This document shows positions 35,970-45,800 of a stretch of 64,000 bases of DNA, piece by piece. How positions within the stretch are numbered: the first letter of the stretch is position 1; each line of letters starts with the position of its first letter. A program made the position numbers and the translations under genes. This DNA comes from Notoacmeibacter sp. (GTDB taxonomy: Bacteria > Pseudomonadota > Alphaproteobacteria > Rhizobiales > Rhizobiaceae), in contig JAIOIW010000047.1 in NCBI GenBank assembly GCA_019912385.1, forward strand, positions 1 through 64,000. Direction: 5' to 3'. The notes under the pieces were generated by a model, which made no database searches, was not told where the DNA came from, and saw only the letters and a program-made list of their open reading frames with translations.

Positions 35970-37397
35970 ATGACCCGAATTTGGAAACACTTCATCGGCG
36001 GAAAGCTTGTCGATGCCGACAGCTACATTAACGCCTATGATCCATGCAGCGGAGCCCAGGGCGCACAAGTCGCGGACGGGCGGGCTGGCGACGTGGATAC
36101 CGCCGTGCAGAGTGCTGTTCAAGCGTTACCCGAGTGGCGGGACCGTCGCCCGATCGCGCGTGGCCGTGTCTTGTTGAAGATCGCGGACAAGATCCGCGAC
36201 AGGATCGATCATATCGCCGAGATCGAAAGGTATGAGACGGGAAAACCGCTTTGGCAGGCAAAGGTCGAAACAGAGATTGCGGCTCAGTATTTCGAATTTT
36301 ACGGCGGTCTCACCAATGTTTTCAATGGCGAAACGATCGGTCTAGGTGCCGCATACCACTCCTACACCAGACGTGAGCCATACGGCGTTGTCGGGGTCAT
36401 CACGCCTTGGAATGCGCCGGTCAATCAGGCTGCGCGCGGTGTTGCTCCCGCGCTTGCCGCCGGAAATGTGGTCGTGTCGAAACCTTCCGAGTTCACGTCG
36501 GGGTCAACCGTTATGCTTGCCGAAATAGCGGTCGAATGTGGTTTGCCGGCCGGCGTCTTCAACGTCGTCCTAGGCTCGGGTTCCGAGGTGGGAACCGCTA
36601 TTTCCGCGCATCCGCAAATCCGCAAGGTTGCTTTTACAGGCTCTATCCGGGCAGCGAGGGAAATTGGCAGTATCGCGGCCGAGCGCATCATTCCGCTTAC
36701 ACTCGAACTCGGTGGTAAGTCTCCCAATATCGTTTTCGACGACGCGGATTTCGAAGAGGCAGTTTCAGGGGCCGTAAAGGCATTCGTACTAAATGCCGGG
36801 CAGATATGCCTGGCCGGCACCCGGCTGCTTGTGCAGAATTCGATAACCGAGAGATTTGTCGAGAGGCTCGTTGAGGAACTGAGAAAGGTCGAAGTCGGAC
36901 CTGCCGAAGGCGCGCGTGTCGGGTCGATTACGACAAAAGCGCAATATGAGCGGGTTAAGCAGTTTTTCGATATCGCACGCGAGGAAGGTGCAGGGGTCGC
37001 TCTTGGTGGGACACCGGAAAAGAAGCCGGAATGGGGGGAAGGGTGGTTTCTGCCGCTGACGGTCTACGTAAATGTTTCCAATAACATGCGTATCGCGCGC
37101 GAAGAGGTGTTCGGGCCGGTCCTTGTCGTCATCCCGTTCGAGGACGAGGCTGATGCGATCCGAATCGCGAACGATACGAACTACGGGCTTGCTGCCGGTA
37201 TCTGGACGCAGAATCTGGGCCGGGCGCATCGTGTTGCAGCGGCGGTCGAGGCTGGGCAAATCTACGTCAATGAATACTCGGCAGGGGGGGTTGAAACGCC
37301 GCTGGGCGGGTTTAAGCAAAGTGGATATGGCCGCGAAAAAGGTATCGAGGCCCTGCACCACTATACTCAGTTGAAATGTGTAACCATAAAGATATAG
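35970..37397 (+). CDS. Aldehyde dehydrogenase (NAD(P)-dependent), GMC partner
   Basis: A 475-residue enzyme of the aldehyde dehydrogenase superfamily. Seen: T-P-W-N-A-P (cofactor site), F-T-G-S-I-R-A-A, the general base Glu in L-E-L-G-G-K-S-P, the catalytic Cys in G-Q-I-C-L-A-G-T-R, and E-E-V-F-G-P-V. It begins 17 bp after the GMC gene. It would oxidise the aldehyde made by the GMC enzyme to an acid, which could then enter the CoA-transferase route of the neighbouring operon. Substrate range is unknown. Confidence 0.9.
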   Translation: MTRIWKHFIGGKLVDADSYINAYDPCSGAQGAQVADGRAGDVDTAVQSAVQALPEWRDRRPIARGRVLLKIADKIRDRIDHIAEIERYETGKPLWQAKVETEIAAQYFEFYGGLTNVFNGETIGLGAAYHSYTRREPYGVVGVITPWNAPVNQAARGVAPALAAGNVVVSKPSEFTSGSTVMLAEIAVECGLPAGVFNVVLGSGSEVGTAISAHPQIRKVAFTGSIRAAREIGSIAAERIIPLTLELGGKSPNIVFDDADFEEAVSGAVKAFVLNAGQICLAGTRLLVQNSITERFVERLVEELRKVEVGPAEGARVGSITTKAQYERVKQFFDIAREEGAGVALGGTPEKKPEWGEGWFLPLTVYVNVSNNMRIAREEVFGPVLVVIPFEDEADAIRIANDTNYGLAAGIWTQNLGRAHRVAAAVEAGQIYVNEYSAGGVETPLGGFKQSGYGREKGIEALHHYTQLKCVTIKI

Positions 37398-37631
37398 GTA
37401 GCCGGCTTAATAACGATGATTTGATCCTGTGTGCGATACTTCGTTGGCTAACGCCGTAAAGGGACATCTCACAGCTTGTCGCGATCGCGAAGGACGAGAA
37501 GGTATGTTTCCTGTTTTTCCTGGCAGGAAATACAAGAATATGTTGCTCAGCGGGACCGCGGCTAATTTGTTGGAATGCTGAATGCCATTCGCCGGCAGTT
37601 CACCGGTGTTCGACGATGGAAAGTATCGGAA

Positions 37632-38381
37632 ATGAAGATATTGGTACCGGTCAAACGGGTGGTTGATTACAATGTGAAGATCCGGGTCAAGCCGGATGGT
37701 TCGGGCGTCGAGCTGGCCAATGTGAAGATGTCGATGAACCCGTTCGACGAGATCGCGGTCGAAGAAGCGATTCGCCTGAAGGAAGCCGGCACGGTCGAGG
37801 AGATCATCGCGGTCTCCGTCGGCCCGCAGCAGGCCCAGGAAACGATCCGCACCGCGCTCGCCATGGGCGCCGACCGCGGCATCCTGGTCAAGACCGACGA
37901 CGCGACCGAGCCGCTGGCCGTCGCCAAGATCCTCAAGGGCATCGTCGAGGCCGAAGGGCCGGAACTGGTGATCCTCGGCAAGCAGGCGATCGACGACGAC
38001 GCCAACCAGACCGGCCAGATGCTGGCCGCCTTGCTCGGCTGGGCGCAGGGCACGTTTGCCTCCGAGGTGAAGATCGACGGTGCCAAGGCGACGGTCACCC
38101 GCGAGGTCGACGGCGGCCTGCAGACGGTCGAGCTGAAGATGCCGGCGATCGTGACGACGGATCTGCGCCTCAACCAGCCGCGCTATGCCTCGCTGCCGAA
38201 CATCATGAAGGCCAAGAAGAAGCCGCTCGACGAGAAGAGCCCGGCCGATTACGGCGTCGACACCGCGCCGCGGCTGAAGGTGCTCAAGACCGAAGAGCCG
38301 GGCGGCCGCAAGGCCGGCGTCAAGGTCGGCTCCGTCGCCGAGCTGGTCGACAAGCTCAAGAACGAAGCCGGCGTTCTGTAA
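37632..38381 (+). CDS. etfB: Electron transfer flavoprotein beta subunit
   Basis: A 249-residue EtfB of normal length. Seen: [19 protein letters not shown] at the start, [34 protein letters not shown] (AMP and partner contact), and the recognition loop [14 protein letters not shown]. With EtfA it accepts electrons from acyl-CoA dehydrogenases and passes them to ETF:quinone oxidoreductase. The ATG at 37632 gives the normal length; an earlier frame start adds an unrelated tail. The gene has much stronger C/G preference at third positions than the genes before it. Confidence 0.95.
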   Translation: MKILVPVKRVVDYNVKIRVKPDGSGVELANVKMSMNPFDEIAVEEAIRLKEAGTVEEIIAVSVGPQQAQETIRTALAMGADRGILVKTDDATEPLAVAKILKGIVEAEGPELVILGKQAIDDDANQTGQMLAALLGWAQGTFASEVKIDGAKATVTREVDGGLQTVELKMPAIVTTDLRLNQPRYASLPNIMKAKKKPLDEKSPADYGVDTAPRLKVLKTEEPGGRKAGVKVGSVAELVDKLKNEAGVL

Positions 38382-38404
38382 GTCTGGAAAAGGGAGTAAA
38401 CATC

Positions 38405-39334
38405 ATGGCCATTCTTCTTGTTGCCGATCACGACAACGCCACCCTTTCCGACCAGAACGCCAAGGCGCTTTCCGCCGCCCTGCAGATTGGCTCCGATGTC
38501 GACGTGCTGGTGGCCGGCAAGGGCGCCAAGGCTGCCGCCGAGGCCGCCGCGAAATTGAACGGCGTGCGCAAGGTGCTGCTCGCCGAGGACGACAGCCTGG
38601 CCGAGCGCCTCGCCGAGCCGACCGCCGCCCTCGTCGTCAAGCTCGCCGACGGCTACGACGCGCTGCTCGCGCCGGCGACCACCATGGGCAAGAACGTCAT
38701 GCCGCGCGTCGCCGCCCTGCTCGACGTGATGCAGATCTCCGAGATCATCGCGGTCGACGGCGCCGACACCTTCCAGCGGCCGATCTATGCCGGCAATGCC
38801 ATCCAGACCGTGCAGTCGAGCGACCCCAAGAAGGTGATCACGGTGCGTACCGCCTCCTTCCAGGCGACCGGCGACGGCGGCTCGGCCTCCATTGAGACGG
38901 TCGACGCGGCCGGCGATCCCGGTCTCTCCGCATTCGTGGAGAACAGGCTGTCGGAATCGGACCGTCCGGAACTGACCTCCGCCAGGATCATCATCTCCGG
39001 CGGCCGCGCGCTCGGTTCGGCGGAGAAGTTCCAGGAGGTGATCCTGCCCGTCGCCGACAAGCTCGGCGCCGCGGTCGGCGCGTCGCGCGCCGCCGTCGAT
39101 GCCGGTTATGCGCCGAACGACTGGCAGGTCGGCCAGACCGGCAAGGTCGTCGCACCCGAACTCTACATCGCCTGCGGTATCTCGGGTGCGATCCAGCACC
39201 TCGCCGGCATGAAGGACAGCAAGGTCATCGTCGCCATCAACAAGGACGAGGAGGCGCCGATCTTCCAGGTCGCCGACTACGGCCTCGTCGCCGACCTGTT
39301 CGAGGCCCTGCCGGAGTTGCAGAAGGCGCTCTGA
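38405..39334 (+). CDS. etfA: Electron transfer flavoprotein alpha subunit
   Basis: A 309-residue EtfA. The C-terminal FAD-binding half is clear: [40 protein letters not shown] and I-A-I-N-K-D (here [12 protein letters not shown]). It starts 23 bp after etfB, with GGGAG 9 nt before ATG. A strong hairpin follows, so etfBA form a closed two-gene operon. Codon choice matches etfB and differs from the GMC/aldehyde dehydrogenase genes just upstream. Confidence 0.95.
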   Translation: MAILLVADHDNATLSDQNAKALSAALQIGSDVDVLVAGKGAKAAAEAAAKLNGVRKVLLAEDDSLAERLAEPTAALVVKLADGYDALLAPATTMGKNVMPRVAALLDVMQISEIIAVDGADTFQRPIYAGNAIQTVQSSDPKKVITVRTASFQATGDGGSASIETVDAAGDPGLSAFVENRLSESDRPELTSARIIISGGRALGSAEKFQEVILPVADKLGAAVGASRAAVDAGYAPNDWQVGQTGKVVAPELYIACGISGAIQHLAGMKDSKVIVAINKDEEAPIFQVADYGLVADLFEALPELQKAL

Positions 39335-39371
39335 AACGTCCATCAGATTCCGCCCCTCCCAGGCGGACCGC

Positions 39372-39402
39372 GCCCGGCGGTGAGACAAATCTCCCGCCGG
39401 GC
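39372..39402 (+). terminator. Hairpin terminator after etfA
   Basis: GCCCGGCGG at 39372-39380 pairs exactly with CCGCCGGGC at 39394-39402, and inner GAGA/TCTC extends the stem with one unpaired base. It lies 38 bp past the etfA stop; only a short T-rich run (ATGTTT) follows. The converging aldehyde dehydrogenase gene ends 470 bp on. Confidence 0.75.
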
Positions 39403-39869
39403 ACTCTATGTTTAAAATCACCCAATAGGACCGGCTCTGATATGCTGATAAATCCGCAAGTAAGGGGGAAGCTCGCGCCAAGTTGAGGTGCTTCTCGACG
39501 CACGGAATCAGCCTCAGGGTGCTTGGCCATGATTGAGCGGTTCCGAAACGCGCGTTAAGCGACATCGCTCTCGTGCGAACCAAAATGTGCCGGTGGACCG
39601 ATTGAGACCGATCTGGGCGGAATGGCGAATGTTTCAAATGGGGCCGAAACTGGCCGTTCCGCTTTCGGTCAGAGGGCACCAAAAAGCGACAGTTTCCTCC
39701 GCAACCTATGGCGGAAGTGGCAACCTATCATACGAAGCTCTGCCTTCTAAGCCGTGGCAACAAGAACCGAGTGGGTGGTTCGGCCTCGCCAGGCCCAAAT
39801 TGCTTCCAATTTCGTCCAGCGATCCTCAGCACCCGACGGCAGTCGGTTACGATTTTCCCGGTTGTTTCG
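39403..39869. other. Gene-free stretch between etfA and the converging aldehyde dehydrogenase
   Basis: No gene or RNA was recognised. A patch near 39,640-39,670 (GGGGCCGAAACTGGCCGTTCCGCTTTCGG) resembles the dispersed intergenic motif of the window. Otherwise nothing is seen. Confidence 0.4.
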
Positions 39870-41318
39870 TCAGAACGGATAGTGCTGATGCGGATCCTCG
39901 ATTGTTATCCAGCGCAGTTCCGTGAAAGCGTCAACGCCCGCCCTTCCACCGAAGCGTCCATAACCGCTCGCCTTGACGCCACCGAATGGCATTTGCGCTT
40001 CGTCGGCAACCGTTGGTCCGTTGATGTGACAAATACCCGCTTGCATGCGTTTCGCCAGGTTGAGGGCCTTGCCGACATCAGCGCTGAAGACAGCCGAAGA
40101 CAGGCCGTACTCGGTTGCATTGGCCAGTTCGAGTGCGTGTTCGGCGTCACGGGCGCGGATGACGCAGACGATCGGACCAAAGCTTTCCGCCGAAAAGGCA
40201 TTCATTTCCGGTGTGACGCGATCAAGAATTGTTGCCGGCATGATTGTACCGGTTTCGGGAGCGCCGCCGCAGGTCAGTCTTGCGCCCGAAGCGACGGCGT
40301 CGTCGATGAGATCGCGAACACGCGTGATGGTTTCGGCATCGACAACGGAGCCGAGCACGACCGGATCGGTGGGGATACCCGCAGGAAGATCGCGCGCCTT
40401 GGCGGTAAATTTGATGACGAACTCGTCCGCGACCGCTTCGTCGACGATAATCCGCTCGGTAGACATGCATATCTGGCCCTGATTCAGAAAGGCGCCAAAG
40501 GCGGCCGCGTTGACCGCCGCGTCGATATCGGCGTCGTCGAGCACGATGAGCGGCGCCTTGCCGCCCAGTTCCAGAAGGCAGGGTTTCAGATGCCTTCCGG
40601 CCTGTTCTGCTATGATTCGGCCAACTCGGGTGGAACCGGTAAAGTTGATGCGTTTCGTCTCGGGATGTTCGATAAGCGCGCTCACGATCTCCGGGGCGTC
40701 TTCGACGGAATGGGTGATGATATTGAGGACACCCGCCGGAAGGCCCGCGTCAAGTAGGACATCGCCGATCATACGATGAAGTCGGGGACAGCGTTCGGAT
40801 GCCTTGAGAATGACGGCGTTGCCGCAGGCGATCGGCATTGCAACGGCGCGCACGCCGAGAATGACCGGTGCGTTCCATGGGGCCATGCCGACCAGTACGC
40901 CGACCGGTTCGCGCAATGCCATGGCAAGCGGCCCAGGTTTGTCGGAGGGAATGACCTCGCCCTGGATCTGTGTCGTCATCGCCGCCGCCTCGCGCAGGAT
41001 CTTTGCCGCAAAGCCGACATTAAAGCCCAGCCAAGCGCCTGTCGCGCCGGTTTCCTGGATTCCCGTCTCGACGAAGTCGCTGGTGCGCTCCTCCATCAAG
41101 TCGGCAGCGCGAAGCAAGATCGTGCGGCGTTCGCTCGGGCCGGTAAGCGACCAGGTCTCGAATGCTCTTGAAGCCGAGCGAACTGCCCGGTCGACATCCT
41201 CCCGGCCCGCAGCGGCCGCCGTGAACGCCACTTTACCTGTGACCGGGTTACACCGGTCAAACGACCGCCTTGACTGTGCGGCTTCACTCTTGCCGTCTAT
41301 CAGCAATCCAACATCCAT
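39870..41318 (-). CDS. Aldehyde dehydrogenase (benzaldehyde/vanillin-dehydrogenase-like)
   Basis: A 482-residue aldehyde dehydrogenase. Seen: A-P-W-N-A-P-V-I-L-G, F-T-G-S-T-R-V-G, Glu in L-E-L-G-G-K-A-P, Cys in G-Q-I-C-M-S-T-E-R, and E-S-F-G-P-I-V. The tail F-G-G-V-K-A-S-G-Y-G-R-F-G resembles salicylaldehyde and vanillin dehydrogenases. It lies 20 bp after the ThDP enzyme gene on the same strand. A 2-oxoacid decarboxylase making an aldehyde, followed by this dehydrogenase, is the logic of the mandelate/benzoylformate type of route. The true substrate is unknown. Confidence 0.88.
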   Translation of the reverse strand: MDVGLLIDGKSEAAQSRRSFDRCNPVTGKVAFTAAAAGREDVDRAVRSASRAFETWSLTGPSERRTILLRAADLMEERTSDFVETGIQETGATGAWLGFNVGFAAKILREAAAMTTQIQGEVIPSDKPGPLAMALREPVGVLVGMAPWNAPVILGVRAVAMPIACGNAVILKASERCPRLHRMIGDVLLDAGLPAGVLNIITHSVEDAPEIVSALIEHPETKRINFTGSTRVGRIIAEQAGRHLKPCLLELGGKAPLIVLDDADIDAAVNAAAFGAFLNQGQICMSTERIIVDEAVADEFVIKFTAKARDLPAGIPTDPVVLGSVVDAETITRVRDLIDDAVASGARLTCGGAPETGTIMPATILDRVTPEMNAFSAESFGPIVCVIRARDAEHALELANATEYGLSSAVFSADVGKALNLAKRMQAGICHINGPTVADEAQMPFGGVKASGYGRFGGRAGVDAFTELRWITIEDPHQHYPF

Positions 41319-41338
41319 GTTTTTTGCTTCCTCCAGGT

Positions 41339-43093
41339 TCAGTTTCGCGCGATGGCGACTTCGATCAACGCCAGGCCACGCCCGGCTTCGGTGTGTGCAA
41401 GCGCTTCAAACAGCGCCTGACGCAGTTCGGCTTCATTCGCGGCCTTTCGGGCAAACGCCCGGCTTGCCCGTGCGATCTGGGTGAAATCCGGTGACGGTTC
41501 GAGCCCGGTCAGCGGCGTCTGACGCGCCCTCGCGGCATGGCCGTCCGGGTAGAGATCCATCACGGACTGGCGAACGGCGCCCCATTCGCTGTTGTTGAGG
41601 ACGAGCACGACAATGGACAGGCCGTGCGCTTCTGCGATCTGGTGGCAGGCGACGGGGTTGGCGAAGACGTAGGAGCCGTCGCCCAGGGTCGCGACCACCG
41701 TCTTATCCGGCTTGGCGAGCTTGTAACCCATGGCGGCAGGAAAGCCCCAGCCAAGGCCTCCGGCATGCGGGCTTTCGAACCAGGAATCGGCATATCGCAG
41801 TTCCATGAAGGGCAATTGGCATCCGAGTTCGGCAAAGACGGCCGCGTCGTGATGCTTGAGCATGTCCGACAGTTCAACGCTGACATGGGTCTTGGTCAAT
41901 TGCGGGCCTGACCTGTCGGCGGCGACCTTGGCGCGGCGCGTGCCTCGGCCGACGGCGTTTCGGTCGAGCACGGTGCGGCGGCGCGAAGCATTACGTCCCC
42001 GGTGCGATGGCGCGAGGCGATCGAGTGCTGACTTGAGCGCCAGGATGGTGGGCGCCACCTCACCGGGAAGGGCGATATCGCACCTGAAATTGCGTACAGG
42101 CGTCCTTTGAAACAGTGGGTCCGGGCCCATCTGGATGACGGTGCAGTCATCGCGCGGTTCTTCGTCGTCGGGAGACCAGGGCGCCAGCGCGTCGATGACG
42201 AGAATGACGTCGGCTTCCCTGATGAGCGGGCCGGGGGCAGGTGACGCGGCCATCGGGTGGTTCGTCGGGACGGCGAGGCGCACTGCCCAGTATTGGCAGA
42301 CCGGGATGCACCATTCCCCGGCCAGCGTCGTGAGCGCGTCAAAGGCTTCCTGGCTTCCGGCGCCGCGCTGGGCAACGATCACGGGGTTCTTCGCTTCAGC
42401 CAGCCGCCGCGCTGCGTGCCCGATATCATCCGGTCGTGGCGACGTGCGGGCAGGCGTCATAAGCGGCTGGCGAAGGGCGTCGGTGTCCGGCACCTGTTCG
42501 CATAACACCTCTCTGGGCAGGCTCAGATATACTGGTCCAGGGGGCGTGGATGCAGCGATTGCATAGGCACGATCGGCAAGTTCGTGGACCTGTTCGGGAA
42601 AACGCAGTTCGTAGTCCCATTTGCATGCCTCGCGGATCAGTGCATGCTGATCGAACATTTCCTGCCCCCAGCCGATAGGCACGGTGCGGGCGCCGAATCG
42701 CCCCTTTTCGACTGTCGGCGTACGGCCGGAGATCAACAGCATCGGTGTTTGGTCGACCGCTGCATTCAATGCGCCCATGGCGATGTTGGCTAGCCCAACA
42801 TCGGTGTGAACCATGACCGCTTGCGCTCGACCAGTCGCAAGATAATAGCCGTGCGCCATTGCGGCTGCCGCGGTCTCGTGCGGTACGGTGACCATGTTTG
42901 GCATCGGCATGTTCTTGTCCGCCGCCTCGGCAATGCCCTCAATGACGGGCGGAAAATCCGTGCCCGAGTTGGCGAAGACATAGTCGACGCCAAGAGTCTT
43001 CATCCGGGAAATCAGGGCTGCTCCGGCCGATACCTGTTTCGACCGATGGTCTTCGGGCTCCGCCCCGAGTTCCGACGATGGAACATGTTTCAT
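41339..43093 (-). CDS. Thiamine diphosphate-dependent decarboxylase or synthase (benzoylformate decarboxylase/acetolactate synthase-like)
   Basis: A 584-residue ThDP enzyme. Seen: the activating Glu in V-P-H-E-T-A-A-A-A-M-A-H-G-Y, a middle domain with I-V-A-Q-R-G-A-G, and the ThDP/metal site G-D-G-S-Y-V-F-A-N-P extending to V-L-N-N. Length and domain order match the decarboxylase/synthase superfamily. The ATG at 43093 was chosen because the only earlier in-frame start is a TTG at 43108 inside a palindrome; the ribosome binding site is weak. It is the first gene of an operon with an aldehyde dehydrogenase and diverges from an IclR gene. A 2-oxoacid decarboxylase role fits the partner best. Confidence 0.85.
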   Translation of the reverse strand: MKHVPSSELGAEPEDHRSKQVSAGAALISRMKTLGVDYVFANSGTDFPPVIEGIAEAADKNMPMPNMVTVPHETAAAAMAHGYYLATGRAQAVMVHTDVGLANIAMGALNAAVDQTPMLLISGRTPTVEKGRFGARTVPIGWGQEMFDQHALIREACKWDYELRFPEQVHELADRAYAIAASTPPGPVYLSLPREVLCEQVPDTDALRQPLMTPARTSPRPDDIGHAARRLAEAKNPVIVAQRGAGSQEAFDALTTLAGEWCIPVCQYWAVRLAVPTNHPMAASPAPGPLIREADVILVIDALAPWSPDDEEPRDDCTVIQMGPDPLFQRTPVRNFRCDIALPGEVAPTILALKSALDRLAPSHRGRNASRRRTVLDRNAVGRGTRRAKVAADRSGPQLTKTHVSVELSDMLKHHDAAVFAELGCQLPFMELRYADSWFESPHAGGLGWGFPAAMGYKLAKPDKTVVATLGDGSYVFANPVACHQIAEAHGLSIVVLVLNNSEWGAVRQSVMDLYPDGHAARARQTPLTGLEPSPDFTQIARASRAFARKAANEAELRQALFEALAHTEAGRGLALIEVAIARN

Positions 43094-43106
43094 GCGACAA
43101 AATCTC

Positions 43107-43134
43107 AATATTTAAGATGGAAATCTTATATAAT
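43107..43134. promoter_or_regulatory. AT-rich palindrome between the ThDP enzyme and IclR genes
   Basis: Arms AATATTTAAGAT (43107-43118) and ATCTTATATAAT (43123-43134) match as inverted repeats at 10 of 12 positions around a 4-bp spacer. The site fills most of the 51-bp gap between two divergent start codons, so a protein bound here would control both genes. The IclR protein encoded alongside is the natural candidate. Confidence 0.65.
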
Positions 43135-43144
43135 GGAGGCTGTC

Positions 43145-44062
43145 ATGAGTCAAACCGCTGTTTCCGGGAAGCCGGCAAACGAGCTGTTATGGTTTCCAGA
43201 TCGTTTGGAAGCTGGGCGCGGGCATGCAAACCGGCAACCGGTTGCGCCGGAGATGCCGTGCGCAGCATACTGGGATCAAACGACCGGCAAGAATCGAGGT
43301 TCGATGTCCACACCGCTAAATGCATCGCTGCTGAAGGGATTTGCCATTTTGAATCTGTTCAGCGACCAGAGGCCCGAAATCACCATCGCGACGGTCTGCA
43401 AGGAACTGGATTTGAACACGGCGACTGCGCACCGCTTCTTGGCAACGCTCGAGGAAGCCGGCGCCTTGCTCAGCCACGAACGCGGTCGCTATTCGCTCGG
43501 CCTGCTGATGTCGGAGTACGGTGCGCTTGCCGGTCGGATCAGTCCCATCGTTTCCGTCGTGCAGCCCGTCATCGACGCTCTGGCGAGCGAACTGGGCGAA
43601 TCGGTGCTCGTTATGCGCCCGGGCGAGAACGGCGTGATCTGTACGGCGCTCGCCGAAGTAAAACGGCCGATCTCCGTTAGCATCAAGCTCGGCACCGTTC
43701 TCGACTACCATGCGACCGCCCATGGCAAGCTCTGGTTTGCGCACATGAAGCCGAACGAATTGTCGCGCCGGCTCAAGGCGCTTTCGCTACGCAGGCATTC
43801 AGAGAGAACCATCGTTGATATCGAGCGGTTGAAGCAGGAACTGGAGCAGATCAGGCAACAGGGCTATTCGCTCAACATCGGCGAACAGGAGCCGGAGATC
43901 GCCGCGCAGGCCGTGCCGGTCTGGACAAACGGCGGCGAGTTGCTGGTGACGCTGTCAGTGTTCGGGATGCGCCATCGCTTTGACGAGGCGTTTCTCGAAC
44001 TTTCGCGCCGGCGGCTGATGGACGCGGCCGACGAAATTCAAAAACGGTTGTATTCGCGGTAG
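43145..44062 (+). CDS. IclR family transcriptional regulator
   Basis: A regulator with an IclR N-terminal wHTH (L-L-K-G-F-A-I-L-N-L-F-S, then I-A-T-V-C-K-E-L-D-L-N-T-A-T-A-H-R-F-L-A-T-L) and effector domain (S-V-S-I-K-L-G-T-V-L-D-Y-H-A-T-A-H-G-K). Two starts are possible. ATG 43145 has GGAGG 6 nt upstream and gives 305 residues with an unusual 53-residue leader. ATG 43304 has GAGG 4 nt upstream and gives 252 residues, the usual family length. It diverges from the ThDP decarboxylase operon and is its likely regulator. It converges on the sulfatase gene 13 bp away. Confidence 0.85.
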   Translation: MSQTAVSGKPANELLWFPDRLEAGRGHANRQPVAPEMPCAAYWDQTTGKNRGSMSTPLNASLLKGFAILNLFSDQRPEITIATVCKELDLNTATAHRFLATLEEAGALLSHERGRYSLGLLMSEYGALAGRISPIVSVVQPVIDALASELGESVLVMRPGENGVICTALAEVKRPISVSIKLGTVLDYHATAHGKLWFAHMKPNELSRRLKALSLRRHSERTIVDIERLKQELEQIRQQGYSLNIGEQEPEIAAQAVPVWTNGGELLVTLSVFGMRHRFDEAFLELSRRRLMDAADEIQKRLYSR

Positions 44063-44075
44063 CGGTCGCCTCGCA

Positions 44076-45800
44076 TCAGGCGTCCGGCTCGTCCATCGGG
44101 ACATGGCGCTTGCCGGCCTTGCCCAGATATCTGGAGGCATCGCGGGTATCGACATCGCCGACATCCCAGGCACCCAGAATGACTCCCTTGTCGCCCGACT
44201 GGAGGCGATACTCGCCGATTTCGGCGTCGGAACGGGTAGTGCGCTGTGAATTGCGCCGTCCCCATTCGCCCAGCCGCGCATACATCAACTGCCGTGTCGC
44301 CTCATGGGCGGGATCGGTTCCCAGATCTCTCAGTTCGTTCGGGTCTTCGAGCATGTCGAACAGCATGGGTCGATCGAAGCCCTCGGCATGCATGAATTTC
44401 CATCGTTTGTCGGCAACCATGAACAGCCTTGCCCGGCCCGGCTCAACTCCAAGCGCCCGGCAATGCGGCGTGGCCGAATAGTCGTATTCGGAGATCGCGT
44501 ATTCGCGCCATTCGTGCGGTGGCGTGCCGTGCAGGAACGGCATCAGCGAGCGGCCCTCGACGATGTGGTTCGGGACTTCGCCGCCAGCGGCCTCAATGAA
44601 GGTCGCGGTAAGGTCGATCGCCTCGACGAGTTCGTCACATATTGTGTTGCGCGTTGCGTCGGCTTCGGGCGAGGGATCGCAGATGATCAGGGGCACTTTG
44701 ACCGAGGGCTCGTGAAAGAGGTCCTTTTCGCCCATCCAGTGGTCGCCGAGATAGTCGCCATGGTCGGAGGTCAAGACGATCATGGTGTCATCCATCCTGC
44801 CTGCGCGTTCGAGCAAGTCCATGAGCCGGCCGAGTTCGGCGTCGCATTGGGCAATCAAGCCCATATAGGCGGGGATGGCGGCGCGGCGGACCTCGTCACG
44901 GCTGAAGGCGCGGCTGACGGCGCTTGCCATGAACGATCCGAACACCGGGTGAGGGTTTGCGCGTTCGTCCTCATTGCGGATCGGTTGCGGAATATCGTGC
45001 GGGCCGTACATGGCGTGATAGGGCGCGGGCACGATGTAGGGCCAGTGCGGCTTGATGTAGGACAGGTGGCAGAGCCAGGGTGAAGAACTGTTCCATCTTT
45101 GCGACACGAATTCGATTGCCCGATCGGTCAGCCATGGCGTTTCGGAATCCTCGGCCCGGATGTTGGCGGGCAGGCCGGCATTGCGCATGAACCAGCCAGA
45201 TGCGATGGCATCGTCGCCGGCAATGCCGGAATTGGCGTGATCGTGCCAGGGATTGCGTCCCTCATAGCCTTTCGCGTTGAGGTATTCGTTGTAAGGCGAG
45301 CGCCGCGTATCGTAGAAGCCACCTGGTCCTTCGGCCCACAGCCCGTCGTCGCGAACATGGATGTCGAAGCCGCATTCCGAAACGCGCGCACCGATCATGC
45401 CATCACGGGCGATGCCCAGCCGGTCCATACCTTCCTCGTCGGCTTTCATGTGCGTCTTGCCGACGAGCCAGCATTCCATGTCAAGTTTGCGTAAATGGTC
45501 ACCCAGGGTCATCTCGCCGACTTTGAGCGGGAAGTTGTTCCATTGGGCACCGTGGCTCTGGACGTAACGCCCGGTATAGAAACTCATGCGCGACGCGCCG
45601 CAAACCGGCGATTGGACATAGCAGCGCGAAAAGCGGACGCCTCTTGCGGCCAGCCGGTCGAAATTGGGCGTTTTCAGTGACGGATGGCCGGCGCAACCCA
45701 GATAGTCGAACCTGAGCTGGTCGTACATCACGAACAGGATGTTGCGAATGGCGCGTGACATGCCGTCATCGGACCGTCGTCGATTCCGCCGGCCAGTCAT
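44076..45800 (-). CDS. Sulfatase-family hydrolase (arylsulfatase/phosphonate monoester hydrolase type)
   Basis: A 574-residue alkaline-phosphatase-superfamily hydrolase. Seen: the metal site M-Y-D-Q-L-R near residue 26, and the formylglycine motif C-G-A-S-R with Cys67 followed by S-F-Y-T-G-R-Y, which would need conversion by a sulfatase-modifying enzyme. S-D-H-G-D-Y-L-G-D-H provides the second metal site (D-H). There is no signal peptide, so it is cytoplasmic. ATG 45800 overlaps the aminotransferase stop by ATGA, supporting this start and co-translation; ATG 45761 is an alternative. It is the last gene of an amino-acid uptake operon, so the substrate may be a sulfated or phosphonylated amino compound. 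Confidence 0.85.
   Translation of the reverse strand: MTGRRNRRRSDDGMSRAIRNILFVMYDQLRFDYLGCAGHPSLKTPNFDRLAARGVRFSRCYVQSPVCGASRMSFYTGRYVQSHGAQWNNFPLKVGEMTLGDHLRKLDMECWLVGKTHMKADEEGMDRLGIARDGMIGARVSECGFDIHVRDDGLWAEGPGGFYDTRRSPYNEYLNAKGYEGRNPWHDHANSGIAGDDAIASGWFMRNAGLPANIRAEDSETPWLTDRAIEFVSQRWNSSSPWLCHLSYIKPHWPYIVPAPYHAMYGPHDIPQPIRNEDERANPHPVFGSFMASAVSRAFSRDEVRRAAIPAYMGLIAQCDAELGRLMDLLERAGRMDDTMIVLTSDHGDYLGDHWMGEKDLFHEPSVKVPLIICDPSPEADATRNTICDELVEAIDLTATFIEAAGGEVPNHIVEGRSLMPFLHGTPPHEWREYAISEYDYSATPHCRALGVEPGRARLFMVADKRWKFMHAEGFDRPMLFDMLEDPNELRDLGTDPAHEATRQLMYARLGEWGRRNSQRTTRSDAEIGEYRLQSGDKGVILGAWDVGDVDTRDASRYLGKAGKRHVPMDEPDA

Noticed and set aside
34351-37397. betAB choline-to-betaine operon
   Set aside because: The GMC and aldehyde dehydrogenase pair fits the general logic, but no betI or choline transporter is present and the substrate cannot be read from sequence.
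38249-39682. Long minus-strand frame opposite etfBA
   Set aside because: It mirrors two clear EtfB/EtfA genes with strong third-position bias, which produces long antisense frames.
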